Assembly (NCBI GenBank): GCA_911728435.2
Contig: OU452210.1
Coordinates: forward strand, 15,608,442 to 15,672,441
Length of the DNA: 64,000 bases
Reading direction: 5' to 3'
Source of the DNA: Apoderus coryli
Lineage: Eukaryota > Arthropoda > Insecta > Coleoptera > Attelabidae
The notes below the pieces were generated by a model. The model worked only from the letters and a program-made list of their open reading frames with translations, made no database searches and was not told where the DNA came from. Below, in pieces: positions 39,483 through 64,000 of this stretch (position 1 is the stretch's first letter; each line of letters begins with the position of its first letter). Made by a program: the position numbers and the translations under genes.

Positions 39483-40729
39483 TGACCAGTAGTCTTGAAC
39501 AACAACAAAAATTACTCAAATGTGTTAAGTTCCAAACCTATTTCTATCATCACCTTCGATGGGCTGGATTACGATTTGTAATGTTATTGAAAAATGTAAA
39601 ATAACAACAATCCAGCGTATGCTAGACAGCTCTTGTGGAACAATTTGCATTTAAGGACATGAAGAAATTTTGACAAATTATTAAATGGTCAAATTTTACC
39701 ACCACATATAATCGATGAGTAGAACCTTTGGCTTAAAATAATACAGACAGACACGTTTTACCAGCTCACCAAAACACTTTTTAAATCTAAATCTAAAATG
39801 TTTTCGTGCAGTGGAAAAACGTATATTTAAATTTTTACCACCACAGATTTGCTGTTTTATATAAACTTTATTTAGATCATATCTAGTCATTTCTTATTAG
39901 AAAACCACAAAATTCGTATCGATGTTGTAAAAATTTAATTACCCTGAAAACATCTTTGTGGATCACATTTTTTTTTATTTCAGCAGTTTTAGGCCAAAGA
40001 GATTTCTATTATTACAGTAGTATAGCGTCAGTATATAATAATATTATTTATGTAGAAATTCTAGCAGAAATTTATCTTGGAATATTTTGTATAATTATTA
40101 TAATACAACATATATTTGATAGAACCGGGTGTTCCAAAAAATTAGCGCAAGCAGTTTTATAATTTATATCTGATGGAAATGGTTTGTATGGAGAATAACG
40201 ATGAACATACATGGATACTTATACTTCTTTTTTATTTTAGAACATCTGGTATCTAATAATTTTATTTTTACAACTAATTTATTGTTTATAATTTTTTCTT
40301 AAAGTTGCCTATTGATTATTTTTTTAAATTTACTTAATATGGCACGGTAAAATAAATCTACATCATGGTATTATACACCCTACATATTTACATTTTTTTA
40401 TTTATGTGGAGTAGGTACCTATATAGTAAATTTTTGCTTTTTTCGTCAACAAAATTAAATGCCAGTATTTCAAAATAATCACACCTATCCCTGAAAATTG
40501 CTTCTAGTGATAAACTGCTCAATATTCAGAAATATAAAAATGTGCATTTAGAGGAAAAATAAAGTTTTAATTAAAAATTAATTCAATATAAGTATAATGA
40601 TGAGGAACACTCATGTATTAGTCGGTGTAGATTGATTGGATATTATTAAGAACTGTCTAATTTGTCCTAGGTTTGACCTCAAATGCCTAAATTTTTCTTT
40701 TATTTTGGTGACGAAAAAAAAACATTACA

Positions 40730-40850
40730 CAGAGTGATTCAAAAATGTTGAGACATATTTTTACATTAGAATTTATCTTCAATAGTAAATTCTGACAATA
40801 TAATTACTTACATTGATCTGCTATCAGAAATTATCTTATGAATCACTCTG
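40730..40850. mobile_element. Small MITE-like element with terminal inverted repeats
   Basis: CAGAGTGATTC at 40730-40740 and its exact reverse complement GAATCACTCTG at 40840-40850 bound about 120 bp of AT-rich sequence. An internal AGAATTT/AAATTCT pair also supports folding. No coding frame is present. A related end sequence occurs near 21525. Confidence 0.55.
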
Positions 40851-41216
40851 AATTAACCCAATGCCATTTACACATAATTAATGAAGTAATTTGTACAAGA
40901 ATTAAACAAAAATCAGCTATTGTACCAATCTCAACTCTCAATGTTTTAATATGTTTTCATGTGTAGCAAAACTAGAAGTTAGTTGGTTCAATTCTTTACA
41001 TTTTCAAGCAAAGTATTGATATAGTTTACAGATACCTACTTTTTCTATTCTTAAAAAAATTAATAAGACTAGAATGTACATTAACATTATTTTAATAGTT
41101 TATTTATATCTAAGTACTTATTGTTTCGCCCAAGCACTCTAAAATTGTTTTCACAAACACATTTTATTTAAAAAATCTATGTACAGTAATAAGAACTAAA
41201 TCAACAATATATTTAA

Positions 41217-41222
41217 TTTATT
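41217..41222 (-). promoter_or_regulatory. Candidate poly(A) signal of agrin
   Basis: AATAAA on the minus strand about 110 nt after the agrin stop, the first such hexamer downstream. Further copies follow, so the 3' UTR could be longer. Confidence 0.4.
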
Positions 41223-41332
41223 ACTTATTTGAATTAACTTAAAAAGTCCATTAAATATACTATATATAATAATTTCAGTCTCACATGTATATTTTAGTAG
41301 ATTGCAACAATAATTTTTCTAAACGATAAGTT

Positions 41333-63946
<22,614 letters not shown>

Positions 63947-64000
63947 CTGTAAAACAAACAAAAAGAAGCTATTAGTTTATTAGTATATAAATACAATTTG

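Larger units (their letters stand above)
35455..41332. other. Region between candidate mGluR promoter and agrin stop codon
   Basis: No gene was recognised. It holds the agrin 3' UTR at its right end, a degenerate tandem repeat at 36690-37530, a short hairpin at 39456-39482 and a MITE-like element at 40730-40850. Confidence 0.55.

Overview
The window is animal nuclear DNA, almost certainly from an insect. It is strongly AT-rich, its genes are split by GT-AG introns of 0.1 to 4 kb, and short motifs such as GTAGGTA/TACCTAC are scattered through the introns. The order is not certain; the repeat content would suit a hemipteran or a similar AT-rich insect genome. Almost everything interpretable belongs to two large genes on the minus strand, which I assembled exon by exon from splice sites and reading phase.

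Gene 1 (coding 3347-21397) is a complete metabotropic glutamate receptor of the group II-like insect type, most likely the mGluRA orthologue. Nine coding exons join with compatible phases into a 907-residue protein: signal peptide, Venus-flytrap ligand domain, cysteine-rich domain, seven membrane helices and a short tail ending in a PDZ-type motif. Two short exons (10667-10795 and 3347-3474) supply the first half of the cysteine-rich domain and the true C terminus. The first coding exon has its own splice acceptor upstream of the ATG, so the promoter lies further upstream. A candidate TATA/initiator promoter with an ATG-free first exon sits at 35322-35454.

Gene 2 (41333-63946, 5' end outside the window) is agrin, the heparan-sulfate proteoglycan of basement membranes and synapses. 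Twenty-seven exons join in frame into about 1742 residues: seven follistatin/Kazal modules, two cysteine-rich inserts, two laminin-EGF modules, another follistatin module, a linker with an EB-like module in place of a recognisable SEA domain, then EGF-LG1-EGF-EGF-LG2-EGF-LG3. This is the vertebrate agrin C-terminal order. Points of interest are an in-frame cassette exon inside LG3 and a possible internal start with a signal peptide before the last follistatin module that precedes the laminin-EGF pair.

Region by region: 1-3346 is the 3' flank of the receptor gene. 3347-21432 is the receptor gene, with a Helitron-related element (HINE/DINE-1 type, 8208-10645) packed with tandem repeats in one intron, ending 22 nt from a splice donor. 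21433-41332 has no recognisable protein-coding gene and holds the candidate receptor promoter, a degenerate tandem repeat (36690-37530) and a small inverted-repeat element. 41333-63946 is agrin, with three palindromic foldback elements in its introns. Both genes act in synapse organisation or signalling, but nothing here shows that they are co-regulated.
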